Assembly (NCBI RefSeq): GCF_019931675.1
Contig: NZ_CP082922.1
Coordinates: 434,001-498,000, forward strand
Direction: 5' to 3'
DNA length: 64,000 nucleotides
Source of the DNA: Nocardioides rotundus
GTDB taxonomy: Bacteria; Actinomycetota; Actinomycetes; Propionibacteriales; Nocardioidaceae
A model generated the notes under the pieces. The model ran no database searches, was not told the origin of the DNA, and worked only from the letters and a program-made list of their open reading frames with translations. A program made the position numbers and the translations under genes. Shown here piece by piece: positions 1-8,142 of the stretch. How positions within the stretch are numbered: position 1 is the stretch's first letter; the number at the start of each line of letters is the position of its first letter.

Positions 1-1
1 C

Positions 2-106
2 GAGATCGCCCAGACCAAGCTCCCCGACCTCAACGCCAACGACATCGACGCCGCGATGAAGATCGTGGAGGGCACCGCCCGGTCGATGGGCGTGCGGACC
101 GACTGA
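2..106 (+). CDS. rplK: 50S ribosomal protein L11, C-terminal end (partial)
   Basis: Only the last 34 codons lie in the window; the gene runs off the left edge. The residues ([14 protein letters not shown]..., then EGTARSMGV) match the end of the L11 C-terminal rRNA-binding domain, which contacts 23S rRNA at the GTPase-associated centre. It is followed 61 bases later by rplA in the same direction, the usual bacterial rplK-rplA order. The 5' part cannot be judged here. Confidence 0.93.
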   Translation, partial: EIAQTKLPDLNANDIDAAMKIVEGTARSMGVRTD

Positions 107-167
107 CAACTCCGTGGGAGAGCCGCGCTGGCTCGCCAACCACGCCTTTCGAAAGTAGGAAAGACCC

Positions 168-890
168 ATGCAGCGCAGCAAGAACTACCGCGCGGCGGCC
201 GAGCAGATCGACAAGGACGAGCTCTACGCCCCGCTGGCCGCGATCAAGCTGGCCAAGGACGGCAGCAAGAAGAAGTTCGACGAGACCGTCGACGTGGTGA
301 TGCGCCTCGGCGTCGACCCGCGCAAGGCCGACCAGATGGTCCGCGGCACGGTCAACCTGCCCAACGGCACCGGCAAGACCGCCCGGGTGCTGGTGTTCGC
401 GAACGCGGACAAGGCCGAGGCCGCCCGTGAGGCCGGCGCCGACTTCGTCGGCGGCGACGACATGATCGAGAAGGTCAACGGCGGCTGGATGGACTTCGAC
501 GCCGTGGTCGCCACCCCGGACATGATGGGCAAGGTCGGCCGGCTGGGCCGCGTGCTCGGCCCCCGCGGCCTGATGCCGAACCCGAAGACCGGCACCGTGA
601 CGCCGGACGTCGCCAAGGCGGTGTCCGACATCAAGGGCGGCAAGATCGAGTTCCGGGTCGACCGGCACGCCAACCTGCACTTCATCATCGGCAAGGCGTC
701 CTTCGACCAGGTCGCGCTGGCGGAGAACTACGCCGCCGCGCTGGAGGAGATCCTCCGGCTCAAGCCGGCCAGCTCCAAGGGCCGCTACATCAAGAAGGTG
801 ACGCTCTCGACGACCATGGGCCCCGGTGTCCAGGTCGACCCGAACCGCACCAAGAACCTCACCGTCGAGGACGCGGCCCCCGAGGCCTGA
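168..890 (+). CDS. rplA: 50S ribosomal protein L1
   Basis: L1 builds the mobile L1 stalk near the ribosomal E site and in many bacteria represses its own mRNA. The 240-residue product has normal length for the family and carries the L1 signature [18 protein letters not shown] near residues 125-142. The ATG is preceded by AGGAAAG at a good distance. It sits directly after rplK and before a 32-base perfect palindrome that probably ends this transcript. Nothing is unusual in the coding sequence. Confidence 0.98.
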   Translation: MQRSKNYRAAAEQIDKDELYAPLAAIKLAKDGSKKKFDETVDVVMRLGVDPRKADQMVRGTVNLPNGTGKTARVLVFANADKAEAAREAGADFVGGDDMIEKVNGGWMDFDAVVATPDMMGKVGRLGRVLGPRGLMPNPKTGTVTPDVAKAVSDIKGGKIEFRVDRHANLHFIIGKASFDQVALAENYAAALEEILRLKPASSKGRYIKKVTLSTTMGPGVQVDPNRTKNLTVEDAAPEA

Positions 891-902
891 TCCCCGACCG
901 GC

Positions 903-934
903 CGGGCCCGTTCACGCATGCGTGAACGGGCCCG
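903..934 (+). terminator. Perfect inverted repeat after rplA, probable rplK-rplA terminator
   Basis: A 14-bp stem starting CGGGCCCGTTCACG closes on a CATG loop and is fully self-complementary. It lies 13 bases after the rplA stop codon. There is no T-run, which is common for actinobacterial hairpin terminators, so termination is inferred from position and stem strength. Confidence 0.75.
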
Positions 935-1013
935 TGTCATGCTCGGGGGGACCGCGCGGCCACGGGGGAAGCACGGCCCGTCACCGCGATCCACACGTCC
1001 CAGGAGTCTGTTG

Positions 1014-1880
1014 ATGTCTCGTCCCTCCCTGTCCACCCGCCTGGGCGCGCTGTCCGGCGCAGCCGTCCTCTCCCTCGGCCTGGTCGCCTGCGGCGGCTCC
1101 TCGGGGGATGCCGAGCAGTCCAGCGGCTCCGGCTCGGAGTCGTCCTCGGCGGCCGAGGAGAGCGCCAGCGCCAGCGAGGACTCCGGCGGCGAGCTGCAGG
1201 AGCTGAGCGCGCAGGAGTTCTACCCGACCATCACCCAGGCGCTGCAGGACGCCGGCACCGCGTCGTACACCATGACCAGCACCAGCACCGCGGGCGGCCA
1301 GGAGCAGACCATCGAGATGGAGGGCGACCTGGAGTACTCCGGCTCCGAGCTCTCCATGAGCGGTCAGACCACGAGCGGCCCGAAGATGGAGGTCGTGGTC
1401 CTGGACAAGGTCTTCTACCTCAAGAGCCCCCAGCTCGGCCCCAAGTGGCTCAAGGTCGACCCGGAGAAGGACCCCAACAACCCGCTCGCTCCGCTGCTGG
1501 GCAACTTCGACCCGTCCAAGACCCTCGAAGGGCTCGGTGACCCGAAGAAGTTCACCCTGGTCGGCGAGGAGGACGTCGACGGCGTCGCCACCAACCACTA
1601 CAAGATCGTCCTCGACGGCGCGGCGGTCGCCAAGGCGTCGGGGATGCCGGCGCAGATGCAGCAGATGGTCCCCGACGAGGTGCCCGCCGAGATGTGGGTG
1701 GACGCGGAGAACCGCCCGGTGAAGTTCTCCCAGGAGGTCGAGATCAAGACCCCGGGCCAGGGCTCGCAGACCGTCACCAGCTCCTCGGAGGGCACCTACG
1801 GCGACTTCGGGTCCGACGTGACCATCGAGGCGCCGCCGGCCGGCCAGACCACCACCAAGCTGCCCGGGATGGGCGGCTGA
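1014..1880 (+). CDS. LppX/LprAFG-type lipoprotein
   Basis: The 288-residue product starts with a lipoprotein signal peptide whose lipobox LVAC puts the lipidated cysteine at residue 26. A serine- and glutamate-rich linker of about 35 residues follows, then a beta-rich domain resembling the LppX/LprA/LprF/LprG family, which in mycobacteria binds and shuttles lipids at the cell envelope. The ATG at 1014 was chosen over the upstream in-frame ATG at 918 because AGGAG lies 7 bases before it and the signal peptide begins there. It stands alone between the rplA terminator and the rplJ promoter. Family assignment is from general character; the lipid ligand is unknown. Confidence 0.82.
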   Translation: MSRPSLSTRLGALSGAAVLSLGLVACGGSSGDAEQSSGSGSESSSAAEESASASEDSGGELQELSAQEFYPTITQALQDAGTASYTMTSTSTAGGQEQTIEMEGDLEYSGSELSMSGQTTSGPKMEVVVLDKVFYLKSPQLGPKWLKVDPEKDPNNPLAPLLGNFDPSKTLEGLGDPKKFTLVGEEDVDGVATNHYKIVLDGAAVAKASGMPAQMQQMVPDEVPAEMWVDAENRPVKFSQEVEIKTPGQGSQTVTSSSEGTYGDFGSDVTIEAPPAGQTTTKLPGMGG

Positions 1881-1924
1881 GCCCGGTCTCCCCGCGTACG
1901 CCGGCGCGGGCGGGCCACCGCGAT

Positions 1925-1954
1925 TTGGCCCGCCCGCGCCGGACGGCGTACTCT
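1925..1954 (+). promoter_or_regulatory. Probable rplJ-rplL promoter
   Basis: TTGGCC (1925-1930) and TACTCT (1949-1954) are separated by 18 bases and lie about 200 bases upstream of rplJ. The same TACTCT -10 box occurs in the rpoB promoter of this window. Start site is inferred. Confidence 0.6.
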
Positions 1955-1961
1955 CGTCAGT

Positions 1962-2158
1962 CGTAACCGAAGACCGCCGGTTGTCGCGTGCCCAGCACGT
2001 GACCGAAGGTTCGCAGTCGCGAACGGCCCGCGCAGGGGACGCAGAGCAGAGCCAGCACGGTCGTGCCGTGCAGCAGGATTCCGCCCTGGGTGCCATGCGC
2101 CCGGGGCGTTCGTCTTCTCCGGGCCGGGTGCCGGGGGTCCCCGTCCGGAAGGAGACCC
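1962..2158 (+). promoter_or_regulatory. Long 5' leader of rplJL, candidate L10 autoregulatory leader
   Basis: About 200 bases between the predicted promoter and the rplJ start contain several GC-rich inverted repeats. In many bacteria the L10-L12 complex binds the rplJ leader and represses translation. The position fits such a leader, but I did not derive a covariance-supported fold. No other gene is visible from 1881 to 2158. Confidence 0.45.
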
Positions 2159-2806
2159 ATGGCGAAGCCCGAGAAGCAGGCCGCCGTCGCGGAGATCGTT
2201 GAGTCCTTCAACGGCTCCAACGGTGCCGTGCTGACCGAGTACCGCGGTCTCACCGTGAAGCAGCTGCAGGAACTGCGGCGTGCGCTCGGCGAGAACGCCT
2301 CCTACGCCGTGGTCAAGAACACGCTGACCAAGATCGCCGCCCAGGAGGCGGGGGTCGAGGGCTTCGACGAGCTCCTGAACGGCCCGACGGCCATCGCCTT
2401 CGTGCAGGGCGACGGCATCGTCGAGACCGCGAAGGGTCTGCGTGACTTTGCCAAGGCGAACCCCTCCCTTGTCATCAAGGGCGGCTACCTGGACGGCAAG
2501 CCCCTCGAGCCGGCGGAGGTGGCCAAGCTGGCCGACCTCGAGTCGCGCGAGGTGCTGCTGGGCAAGCTCGCGGGCGGCATGCTCGCGGCGCTGACCAACG
2601 CCGTCTACCTGTTCAACGCCCCGATCCAGCAGACCGCCCGGCTCGCCGGCGCCCTGCAGGCCAAGGCTGAGCAGGATCCCACGATCCTCGCAGGTGGTGC
2701 GGGCGCCGAGGCGCCGGCCGCTGACGCTGCCGAGGACGCCCCGGCCACCGAGGAGGCCCCCGCCGAGGCGGAGGCCACCGAGGAGACCGAGTCCACCGAG
2801 GCCTGA
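2159..2806 (+). CDS. rplJ: 50S ribosomal protein L10
   Basis: L10 anchors L7/L12 dimers on the ribosome. The start at 2159 ([10 protein letters not shown]) has AAGGAG 5 bases upstream and fits known L10 N-termini; an in-frame ATG at 2063 would add 32 residues encoded by leader sequence and is rejected. The product is 215 residues, longer than the roughly 165-175 typical of the family, because of an alanine/glutamate/threonine-rich tail from about residue 175. Such acidic tails occur in some actinobacterial L10 proteins. rplL follows 78 bases later. Confidence 0.97.
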   Translation: MAKPEKQAAVAEIVESFNGSNGAVLTEYRGLTVKQLQELRRALGENASYAVVKNTLTKIAAQEAGVEGFDELLNGPTAIAFVQGDGIVETAKGLRDFAKANPSLVIKGGYLDGKPLEPAEVAKLADLESREVLLGKLAGGMLAALTNAVYLFNAPIQQTARLAGALQAKAEQDPTILAGGAGAEAPAADAAEDAPATEEAPAEAEATEETESTEA

Positions 2807-2884
2807 ACCGGCCGCGGTACCACCACCTGAAGAACACCGGCCACGTCCGATCGTCGTGGCCATCGACTGGAAGGAAACGCCCTC

Positions 2885-3280
2885 ATGGCGAAGCTCACCA
2901 CCGACGAGCTGCTCGACGCGTTCAAGGAGATGACCCTCATTGAGCTGAGCGAGTTCGTGAAGCAGTTCGAGGACACCTTCGGCGTCACCGCTGCCGCCCC
3001 CGTGGCCGTCGCGGCCGCCGGCGCCCCCGCCGCTGGCGGCGAGGGTGGCGGCGACGACGCTGCCGAGAAGGACGAGTTCGAGGTCATCCTCGAGTCCGCC
3101 GGCGACAAGAAGATCAACGTCATCAAGGAGGTGCGCGCCCTCACCTCGCTCGGCCTGAAGGAGGCCAAGGAGCTGGTCGAGGCCGCCCCCAAGGCGGTCC
3201 TGGAGAACGCGAACAAGGAGACGGCCGACAAGGCCAAGGAGGCCCTCGAGGGCGCCGGCGCCACCGTCACCGTCAAGTGA
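2885..3280 (+). CDS. rplL: 50S ribosomal protein L7/L12
   Basis: The stalk protein that recruits translational GTPases. The 131-residue product has the N-terminal dimerisation helix, an Ala/Gly-rich hinge around residues 35-60, and the conserved C-terminal domain ([20 protein letters not shown]). GGAAA lies a few bases before the ATG. Co-transcription with rplJ is likely. The following hairpin ends the transcript. Confidence 0.98.
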   Translation: MAKLTTDELLDAFKEMTLIELSEFVKQFEDTFGVTAAAPVAVAAAGAPAAGGEGGGDDAAEKDEFEVILESAGDKKINVIKEVRALTSLGLKEAKELVEAAPKAVLENANKETADKAKEALEGAGATVTVK

Positions 3281-3304
3281 CCTGATCCCTCAGGCACGCT
3301 CGTC

Positions 3305-3341
3305 CAGGGCGGTCGTACCCCACCGGGGTGCGGCCGCCCTG
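3305..3341 (+). terminator. Terminator after rplL
   Basis: A 17-bp stem beginning CAGGGCGGTCGTACCCC with only two G-T wobble pairs closes on a 3-base loop (ACC), 24 bases after the rplL stop. There is no T-run, as is usual here. Confidence 0.8.
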
Positions 3342-3427
3342 ACGCATTTCCGGCGCCGCCGTACTCGTCCGCGAGGCCGGGGCCAGATTCGCGCACGGCG
3401 GGGGGCCTGGTCCGGCGAGAGGCGGGG

Positions 3428-3457
3428 ACGTCATACGTTCCGGGGAAGCGGTTCCCC
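3428..3457. repeat. Left part of a 44-bp palindrome, interrupted by an IS
   Basis: The left arm ACGTCATACGTTCCGGGGAA (3428-3447), the loop GCGG and the first six bases of the right arm remain here. The rest lies at 6106-6119 beyond the insertion. The last 16 bases (3442-3457) are repeated exactly at 6090-6105 and are the probable target-site duplication. Joined, the two parts give 20-bp arms that match perfectly. Confidence 0.85.
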
Positions 3458-3883
3458 TGTCGTGTCCGGGGACATCGGTGACACATATGTCTCAGGACAT
3501 CGGTGACACTAGCGGTCTTGGGGTTGGTAGCGGCGGTTGTAGTCGAGGGTGAGGCTGCGGAGGAGCTCGTCGCCGGTGAAGATGGCAACGAAGGCGCCGG
3601 TGCGGAAGACGGTGACTGGCTTTCCGGCGTGTTTTCTTCCGAGGCCGATGAGGCGTCCGTCGAGGCCGACGGAGCCGGTGGCGCTGACCAGCTGTCGGGT
3701 CAGGATGGTGGTCGCCGGGGGTAGGTCGGGGACGGTGGCGAATGGGCCGAGGTCGAAGCGTTGGTGTGGGGTGAGCTTGGCGAGCACCTTGTTGCGGCGG
3801 TTGTTGTAGCCATCGCGGTACTCGTCGAGTAGTGCTTGTGAGGTTCCCCCCGGACCGTAGAGGCATCGACAATGAGGATCGAG

Positions 3884-4174
3884 ATGCCACAGAAGCGGAA
3901 GAAGTACGACCGGGAGTTCCGTGAGGGAGCTGTCCGGATCGTCGAAGAGACCGGGAAGCCGATCGCTCAGGTCGCGCGCAACCTCGGCGTGGTCGAGGGC
4001 ACGTTGGGCAACTGGGTCAAGCAGGCCCGGGAAGCACGCGAGGGCCGCGACGGAATGTCGAAGGACGACCACGAGGAGCTCAAGCGGCTGCGTGCTGAGA
4101 ACGCCGAGCTCCGGATGGAGCGTGATGTCCTCAAGCGATCCGTGGTCCTGTGGGTGAAGGAGGCGACGAAGTGA
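3884..4174 (+). CDS. IS3-family transposase OrfA
   Basis: The 96-residue OrfA has the helix-turn-helix of the IS3 family (REFREGAVRIVEETGKPIAQVARNLGV) followed by a leucine-zipper-like coiled coil (HEELKRLRAENAELRMERDVLKRSV). It binds the element ends and, if fused to OrfB by frameshifting, supplies DNA recognition. The ATG at 3884 has GAGGA 5 bases upstream. Its TGA stop overlaps the GTG start of orfB, which lies in the -1 frame. I see no A6G slippery string at the junction. Confidence 0.93.
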   Translation: MPQKRKKYDREFREGAVRIVEETGKPIAQVARNLGVVEGTLGNWVKQAREAREGRDGMSKDDHEELKRLRAENAELRMERDVLKRSVVLWVKEATK

Positions 4175-5121
4175 GCGTGGCACGCTTCATCGCCGACCAG
4201 AGGACGATCTACCGGGTGCCGCACACGATGACCTGCCTGCTGCTGGGGGTGTCCCTGGCGTGGTTCTACAAGTGGCGCGACCGGTCGCTCGGCCCGGGCG
4301 CCTCGAGCGGCCTGTTCACCGCTATGGACCGTCGCCGCTACACCATCGACCGGGCCGTGAAGGTGATGTTCACCAAGAAGCGGGGCCTGCACGGCTCCCC
4401 GCGGTTGCACGCTGACCTGCTCGATGATGGGTGGGAGGTCAGCGAGAAGACCGTCGCGGACTCGATGCGCCGCCAGGGGCTGGTCGCCCGGCGGATCAAG
4501 CGGAGGAACGGTCTGACACGCCAGGACAAGACCGCACCGAAGTTCGCCGACCTGCTGCGCCGTGACTTCACCGCGCAGCGGCCTAACGCCCGCTGGGTTG
4601 GCGACATGACTGAGATCCCCACGGCCAGCGGGAAGCTGTACCTGGCCACCGTGATCGACCTGTACTCGCGTCGTCTGCTCGGCGCCGCGACCAGCCTGCA
4701 CCCCGACGCCGAGCTGGCGTGCGCGGCGATCAAGATGGCCGTGGCGGCTCGCGGTGGCGTCGATGCGGTCAACCAGCCGGGTTGGCGCACCGAGGAGACC
4801 AAGCGGGTCATCTTCCACACCGACCGGGGCTCGACCTACACCGCGACCTCGTTCACCAAGCTGTGCCGCGACATGGGCATCCGGCAGTCGATGGGCCGGG
4901 TCGGGTCGTGCTTCGACAACGCCGCCGCTGAGGCGTTCTTCAGCAGCCTGGAGTGGGAGGTTCTCTCACGCCACGAGTTCGAGCACACCCGCCAGGCCCA
5001 GGCTGTCGTGCTGGACTGGTGCTACGGGTTCTACAACCACGAACGCCGGCACAGCTCGGCAGGCATGATGAGCCCGGTCAGCTACGAGAACACCGCGGCC
5101 CCCGACCGGGAAGCCGCATAA
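4171..5121 (+). CDS. IS3-family transposase OrfB (DDE integrase core)
   Basis: The 316-residue OrfB carries an HTH_21-like region (RGLHGSPRLHADLLDDGWEVSEKTV) and a retroviral-type integrase core. The catalytic triad is visible as D in RWVGDMTEI, D in FHTDRGSTYTA and E in NAAAEAFFSSLE, with the usual spacing. The GTG start overlaps the orfA stop by 4 bases, which suggests translational coupling. All catalytic residues are present, so the protein looks functional. Confidence 0.93.
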   Translation: MSVARFIADQRTIYRVPHTMTCLLLGVSLAWFYKWRDRSLGPGASSGLFTAMDRRRYTIDRAVKVMFTKKRGLHGSPRLHADLLDDGWEVSEKTVADSMRRQGLVARRIKRRNGLTRQDKTAPKFADLLRRDFTAQRPNARWVGDMTEIPTASGKLYLATVIDLYSRRLLGAATSLHPDAELACAAIKMAVAARGGVDAVNQPGWRTEETKRVIFHTDRGSTYTATSFTKLCRDMGIRQSMGRVGSCFDNAAAEAFFSSLEWEVLSRHEFEHTRQAQAVVLDWCYGFYNHERRHSSAGMMSPVSYENTAAPDREAA

Positions 5122-6089
5122 GGAAGCCCTCCACGATTCGGGGGGAACCACATTGGAATTCGGCGATGCTGCTGACTAAGGGACGCCGTTTGAGCCACTT
5201 TTGGACCCGCTGGTGGGCTCGCTCGTTCTTGCCGCAGGTTTGGGGGTGAGAGACCCGGGAGGTGATCGCGTGCACCCCGAGGTCGGTCAGGTTGCGCTCG
5301 AAGACACTGATCCACCCGCGTCGTTTGCCCGAGAACGCCGACCCGTTGTCGCTGAGCAGCTGGACGGGCAACCCGTAGCGTTCCACCGCCAGGCAGAAGG
5401 TCGCCCAGATGTCGCTGCCGTTCTCCGACACCGCTGCCTGCAGGGCCAAGTCCGTGCGCGAGCAGTCGTCGGTCAACTGCAGCACCGTGACCGTCTCGCC
5501 GGTGGCAAGCTGGTACTCAAACCCGTCGAACTGCCACAGCGCGTTGACCTCGCTGCGCTCGAAGCGCCGGGAGCCACGACGTGGCTTGCGTTGAGGAACC
5601 TTGACCAACTGGCCCCGCTGGTCGAAGACCCGATTGACCGTGGACCGAGCCGGCAACGGACGGTCGGCGGGCCAAGAGGAGGTCCCGGCCTCGATCTGTT
5701 CCTCCAACCGCATCAACACCGCGTCCGCGCCGTAGTCCCACCCCGCCTCGGCCTCGTGCTTACGGATCGCGATCAACACATCCTCAAGCGCGGCGGGGAG
5801 TCTTGTCGGTGAGCGCCGCGGGCGACGCGAGTCGGGGTAGAACCCCTCCACGCCACGGGCCCTGAACCGCTTCACATAGTCGTAGAACATCTTGCGGCTG
5901 ATCCCCAGCTCGCGACAGATCCTCGACACGTTCTGCTTCGGACCCGGCGCGACGTGAGCAGCAACCGCTGCCGCCACCGCAGCATCCACGGCAACCCCAT
6001 CTCTGGCCATCCCTGATAGTGACGACCAACCTCAGGTGTTACCGATGTCCCCGGACTTCAACTGTTACCGATGTGCTCGGACTTCACAG

Positions 6090-6119
6090 GGGAAGCGGTT
6101 CCCCGGAACGTATGACGTT
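6090..6119. repeat. Right part of the 44-bp palindrome with duplicated centre
   Basis: The segment begins with the 16-bp duplicated centre GGGGAAGCGGTTCCCC (6090-6105) and ends with GGAACGTATGACGT (6106-6119), the outer part of the right arm. See the entry at 3428 for the reconstructed site. Confidence 0.85.
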
Positions 6120-6196
6120 ACGGCATGCGGCGGCCCGGCCGCTGGGCCCGCCGCACCTCGCCCGCAGCGGCCGGTTCCCAGGGACTGGGCCAACCC

Positions 6197-6325
6197 GGTT
6201 ACGTGACCTGCAACTTCGGGTTACCCTCGACCGGCGCACCCGAGCAGGTAGCCGCAAGTTCGACTCCCCGTAACCCAGGGTCGGGTCGTGCGTTGTCCCG
6301 TCGGATGGGCGTGGTCAGCTGGTTA
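6197..6325 (+). promoter_or_regulatory. Regulatory region upstream of the mce operon with repeated GGTTAC sites
   Basis: GGTTAC occurs at 6197, 6219 and 6320 on the plus strand and inverted at 6270-6275. A promoter-like pair TTACGT (6199-6204) and TACCCT (6222-6227) with a 17-base spacer overlaps the first two copies, so a repressor bound there would block transcription. mce operons in related bacteria are often controlled by TetR- or GntR-type repressors. None is encoded in this window. No gene is visible from 6120 to 6381. Confidence 0.45.
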
Positions 6326-6381
6326 CTGACGCGTAGCTCGGGAGGGATCCGGCACCGTCGCAGGAGAGGGAGACACTGACT

Positions 6382-7338
6382 ATGGGCGTGGAGATCAAGG
6401 TCGAGGACCTCACCAAGTCCTTCGGCAGCCAACTCATCTGGGGCGACGTGACCCTCACGCTCCCGGCTGGCGAGGTCTCGGTCATGCTCGGCCCCTCCGG
6501 CACCGGCAAGTCGGTGCTCCTCAAGACGCTGATCGGCCTGATCAAGCCCGACCGCGGCTCGATCATGATCGAGGGCACCGACATCGCCTCCTGCTCCGAG
6601 CGCGAGCTCTACGAGGTGCGCAAGCTCTTCGGCGTGCTGTTCCAGGACGGCGCGATGTTCGGCTCGATGAACCTCTTCGACAACGTCGCCTTCCCGCTGC
6701 GCGAGCACACCAGGAAGGGCGAGTCGGAGATCCGCGACATCGTCATGGAGAAGATGGACCTCGTCGGTCTGCTCGGCGCGGAGGACAAGCTCCCCGGCGA
6801 GATCTCCGGCGGCATGCGCAAGCGCGCCGGCCTGGCCCGCGCGCTGGTGCTCGACCCGGAGATCCTGCTGATCGACGAGCCCGACTCCGGTCTGGACCCG
6901 GTCCGCACCTCGTTCATCAACCAGCTCTTCATCGACCTCAATGCGCAGATCGACGCGACCTTCCTGATCGTCACCCACGACATCAACAGCACCCGGACGG
7001 TCCCGGACAACATCGGCCTGCTCTACCACAAGCACCTGGCCATGTTCGGCCCGCGGGAGATGCTGCTGTCCTCCGAGGAGCCGGTGGTGCGGCAGTTCCT
7101 CAACGCCCAGACGGTCGGGCCGATCGGCATGTCGGAGGAGAAGGACGCCGACGAGCTCGAGGCCGAGAAGGGTCTGGAGATGCCCCCCCTGCCGCCGATC
7201 CCGCTGCAGATGGAGCCCTCCAACGGTATTCCCCGGCGGGGTCAGCGCGAGCCGGGCGCCTGGTGCCGTGAGCACGGCGTGACGCCGCCGCCGGGCTCGT
7301 TCGAGGACAGCAACGCCGGCCTCGCGCCGGGCGCCTGA
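6382..7338 (+). CDS. mceG: Mce lipid-import ATPase MceG (Mkl)
   Basis: This ABC ATPase energises Mce lipid importers. The 318-residue product has Walker A GPSGTGKS (37-44), Q-loop Gln88, signature ISGGMRKRAGLARAL (141-155), Walker B ILLIDEP (161-167) and switch His199. The SGGMRKRAG form of the signature is characteristic of MlaF/Mkl proteins. The last 70 residues form a Pro-rich tail, as in mycobacterial Mkl. In Mycobacterium tuberculosis mkl also lies just after rplL but far from most mce operons; here it heads the operon. GGAGAGGGAG precedes the ATG. Confidence 0.93.
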   Translation: MGVEIKVEDLTKSFGSQLIWGDVTLTLPAGEVSVMLGPSGTGKSVLLKTLIGLIKPDRGSIMIEGTDIASCSERELYEVRKLFGVLFQDGAMFGSMNLFDNVAFPLREHTRKGESEIRDIVMEKMDLVGLLGAEDKLPGEISGGMRKRAGLARALVLDPEILLIDEPDSGLDPVRTSFINQLFIDLNAQIDATFLIVTHDINSTRTVPDNIGLLYHKHLAMFGPREMLLSSEEPVVRQFLNAQTVGPIGMSEEKDADELEAEKGLEMPPLPPIPLQMEPSNGIPRRGQREPGAWCREHGVTPPPGSFEDSNAGLAPGA

Positions 7339-7349
7339 CGGAGGTCCGG

Positions 7350-8135
7350 TTGTCATCCCTGACCTCGTCGAAGGTACTCGCGCCGATCGGCACCGCCGGT
7401 CAGCTCTTCGCCTTCGCGCTCGACGTGGGCCGCGCCCTGTTCCGCTGGCCCTTCCAGCTGCGCGAGTTCCTGCAGCAGGCGTGGTTCATCGCCTCGGTGA
7501 CCATCATCCCGACCGCGCTCGTCGCGATCCCCTTCGGCGCGGTCATCGCGCTCCAGGTGGGCGGGCTGATCAAGCAGTTCGGCGCGCAGTCCTTCACCGG
7601 ATCCGCGTCGGTGCTCGCGGTGATCCAGCAGGCCGCCCCGATCGGGACCGCGCTGCTGATCGCCGGGGCCGGCGGCTCCGCGATCGCCGCGGACCTCGGC
7701 GCCCGCAAGATCCGCGAGGAGCTGGACGCGATGATGGTGCTGGGCATCGACCCGATCCAGCGGCTGGTCGTCCCGCGCGTGCTGGCCTGCATGCTCGTCG
7801 CGTTCTTCCTCAACGGCATGGTCAGTGTCGTCGGCGTCGCCGGCGGCTACGTCTTCAACGTGATCCTGCAGGACGGCACGCCCGGCGCCTACCTGGCCAG
7901 CTTCACCGCCCTGGCCCAGCTCCCCGACCTGTGGATCGGTCTGATCAAGGCGCTGGTCTTCGGCCTGATCGCCGCCATCGTCGCGTCCTACAAGGGCATG
8001 ACCGCCGGCGGCGGGCCCAAGGGCGTGGGCGACGCGGTGAACGAGTCGGTCGTCATCACCTTCCTGCTGCTGTTCGTGGCCAACTTCGTCCTGAGCACGA
8101 TCTACCTCCAGATCGTGCCCCCGAAGACGGGATGA
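7350..8135 (+). CDS. yrbEA: YrbE-family permease subunit A
   Basis: An MlaE/YrbE-type inner-membrane permease of 261 residues with about five or six hydrophobic segments. Conserved family stretches include GAVIALQVG, ITTAGAGGSAI-like IAGAGGSAIAADLGARKIREELDAM (an EExDA coupling motif that contacts the ATPase) and ASYKGMTAGGGPKGVG. TTG at 7350 is the start, with GGAGG 8 bases upstream; the gene begins 11 bases after mceG. It pairs with the next gene as the heterodimeric channel of the Mce importer. Confidence 0.92.
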   Translation: MSSLTSSKVLAPIGTAGQLFAFALDVGRALFRWPFQLREFLQQAWFIASVTIIPTALVAIPFGAVIALQVGGLIKQFGAQSFTGSASVLAVIQQAAPIGTALLIAGAGGSAIAADLGARKIREELDAMMVLGIDPIQRLVVPRVLACMLVAFFLNGMVSVVGVAGGYVFNVILQDGTPGAYLASFTALAQLPDLWIGLIKALVFGLIAAIVASYKGMTAGGGPKGVGDAVNESVVITFLLLFVANFVLSTIYLQIVPPKTG

Positions 8136-8142
8136 GGGCGGT

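Larger units (their letters stand above)
3839..5152 (+). mobile_element. IS3-family insertion sequence nested in the IS481-like element
   Basis: The element is 1,314 bp, carries orfA and orfB, and has inverted ends: left TGAGGTTCCCCCCG, right (reverse complement) TGTGGTTCCCCCCG, with further matches inward. It is flanked by TTG at 3836-3838 and 5153-5155, a 3-bp target duplication typical of IS3. Both frames and both ends look intact, so it may still be mobile. Confidence 0.9.
3509..6010 (-). pseudogene. IS481-like transposase split by an IS3-family insertion
   Basis: The N-terminal part runs 6010 to 5156 and the C-terminal part 3838 to 3509. Joined after removing the IS3 element and one TTG, they give a single 394-residue reading frame with ...VSSIAEFQ running into ALLDEYRDGYNN. 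The N-terminal half has a helix-turn-helix region (ISRKMFYDYVKRF) and the start of an integrase-type DDE catalytic core (QFDGFEYQLATG, SDNGSAFSG). The insertion separates the core from the C-terminal domain, so the enzyme should be inactive. Family named from core and end structure, not from a search. Confidence 0.85.
3458..6089 (-). mobile_element. IS481-like insertion sequence, itself interrupted
   Basis: The element is bounded by imperfect inverted repeats of about 53 bases. Each end starts with TGT and carries two copies of a motif close to GGACATCGGTGACA. It encodes one transposase on the minus strand. Outside the ends, GGGGAAGCGGTTCCCC is present on both sides (3442-3457 and 6090-6105) and reads as a 16-bp target duplication. 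Removing 3839-5152 plus one TTG copy, the element is about 1.3 kb, normal for this class. Confidence 0.85.

Noticed and set aside
6218..6276. A tRNA-like fold: GGGTTAC...GTAACCC acceptor-like pair with a T-loop-like TTCGACT
   Set aside because: The 59-base stretch lacks an anticodon arm and the T stem does not pair (GCAAG opposite CCCCG). The inverted ends are better explained by GGTTAC regulatory sites.
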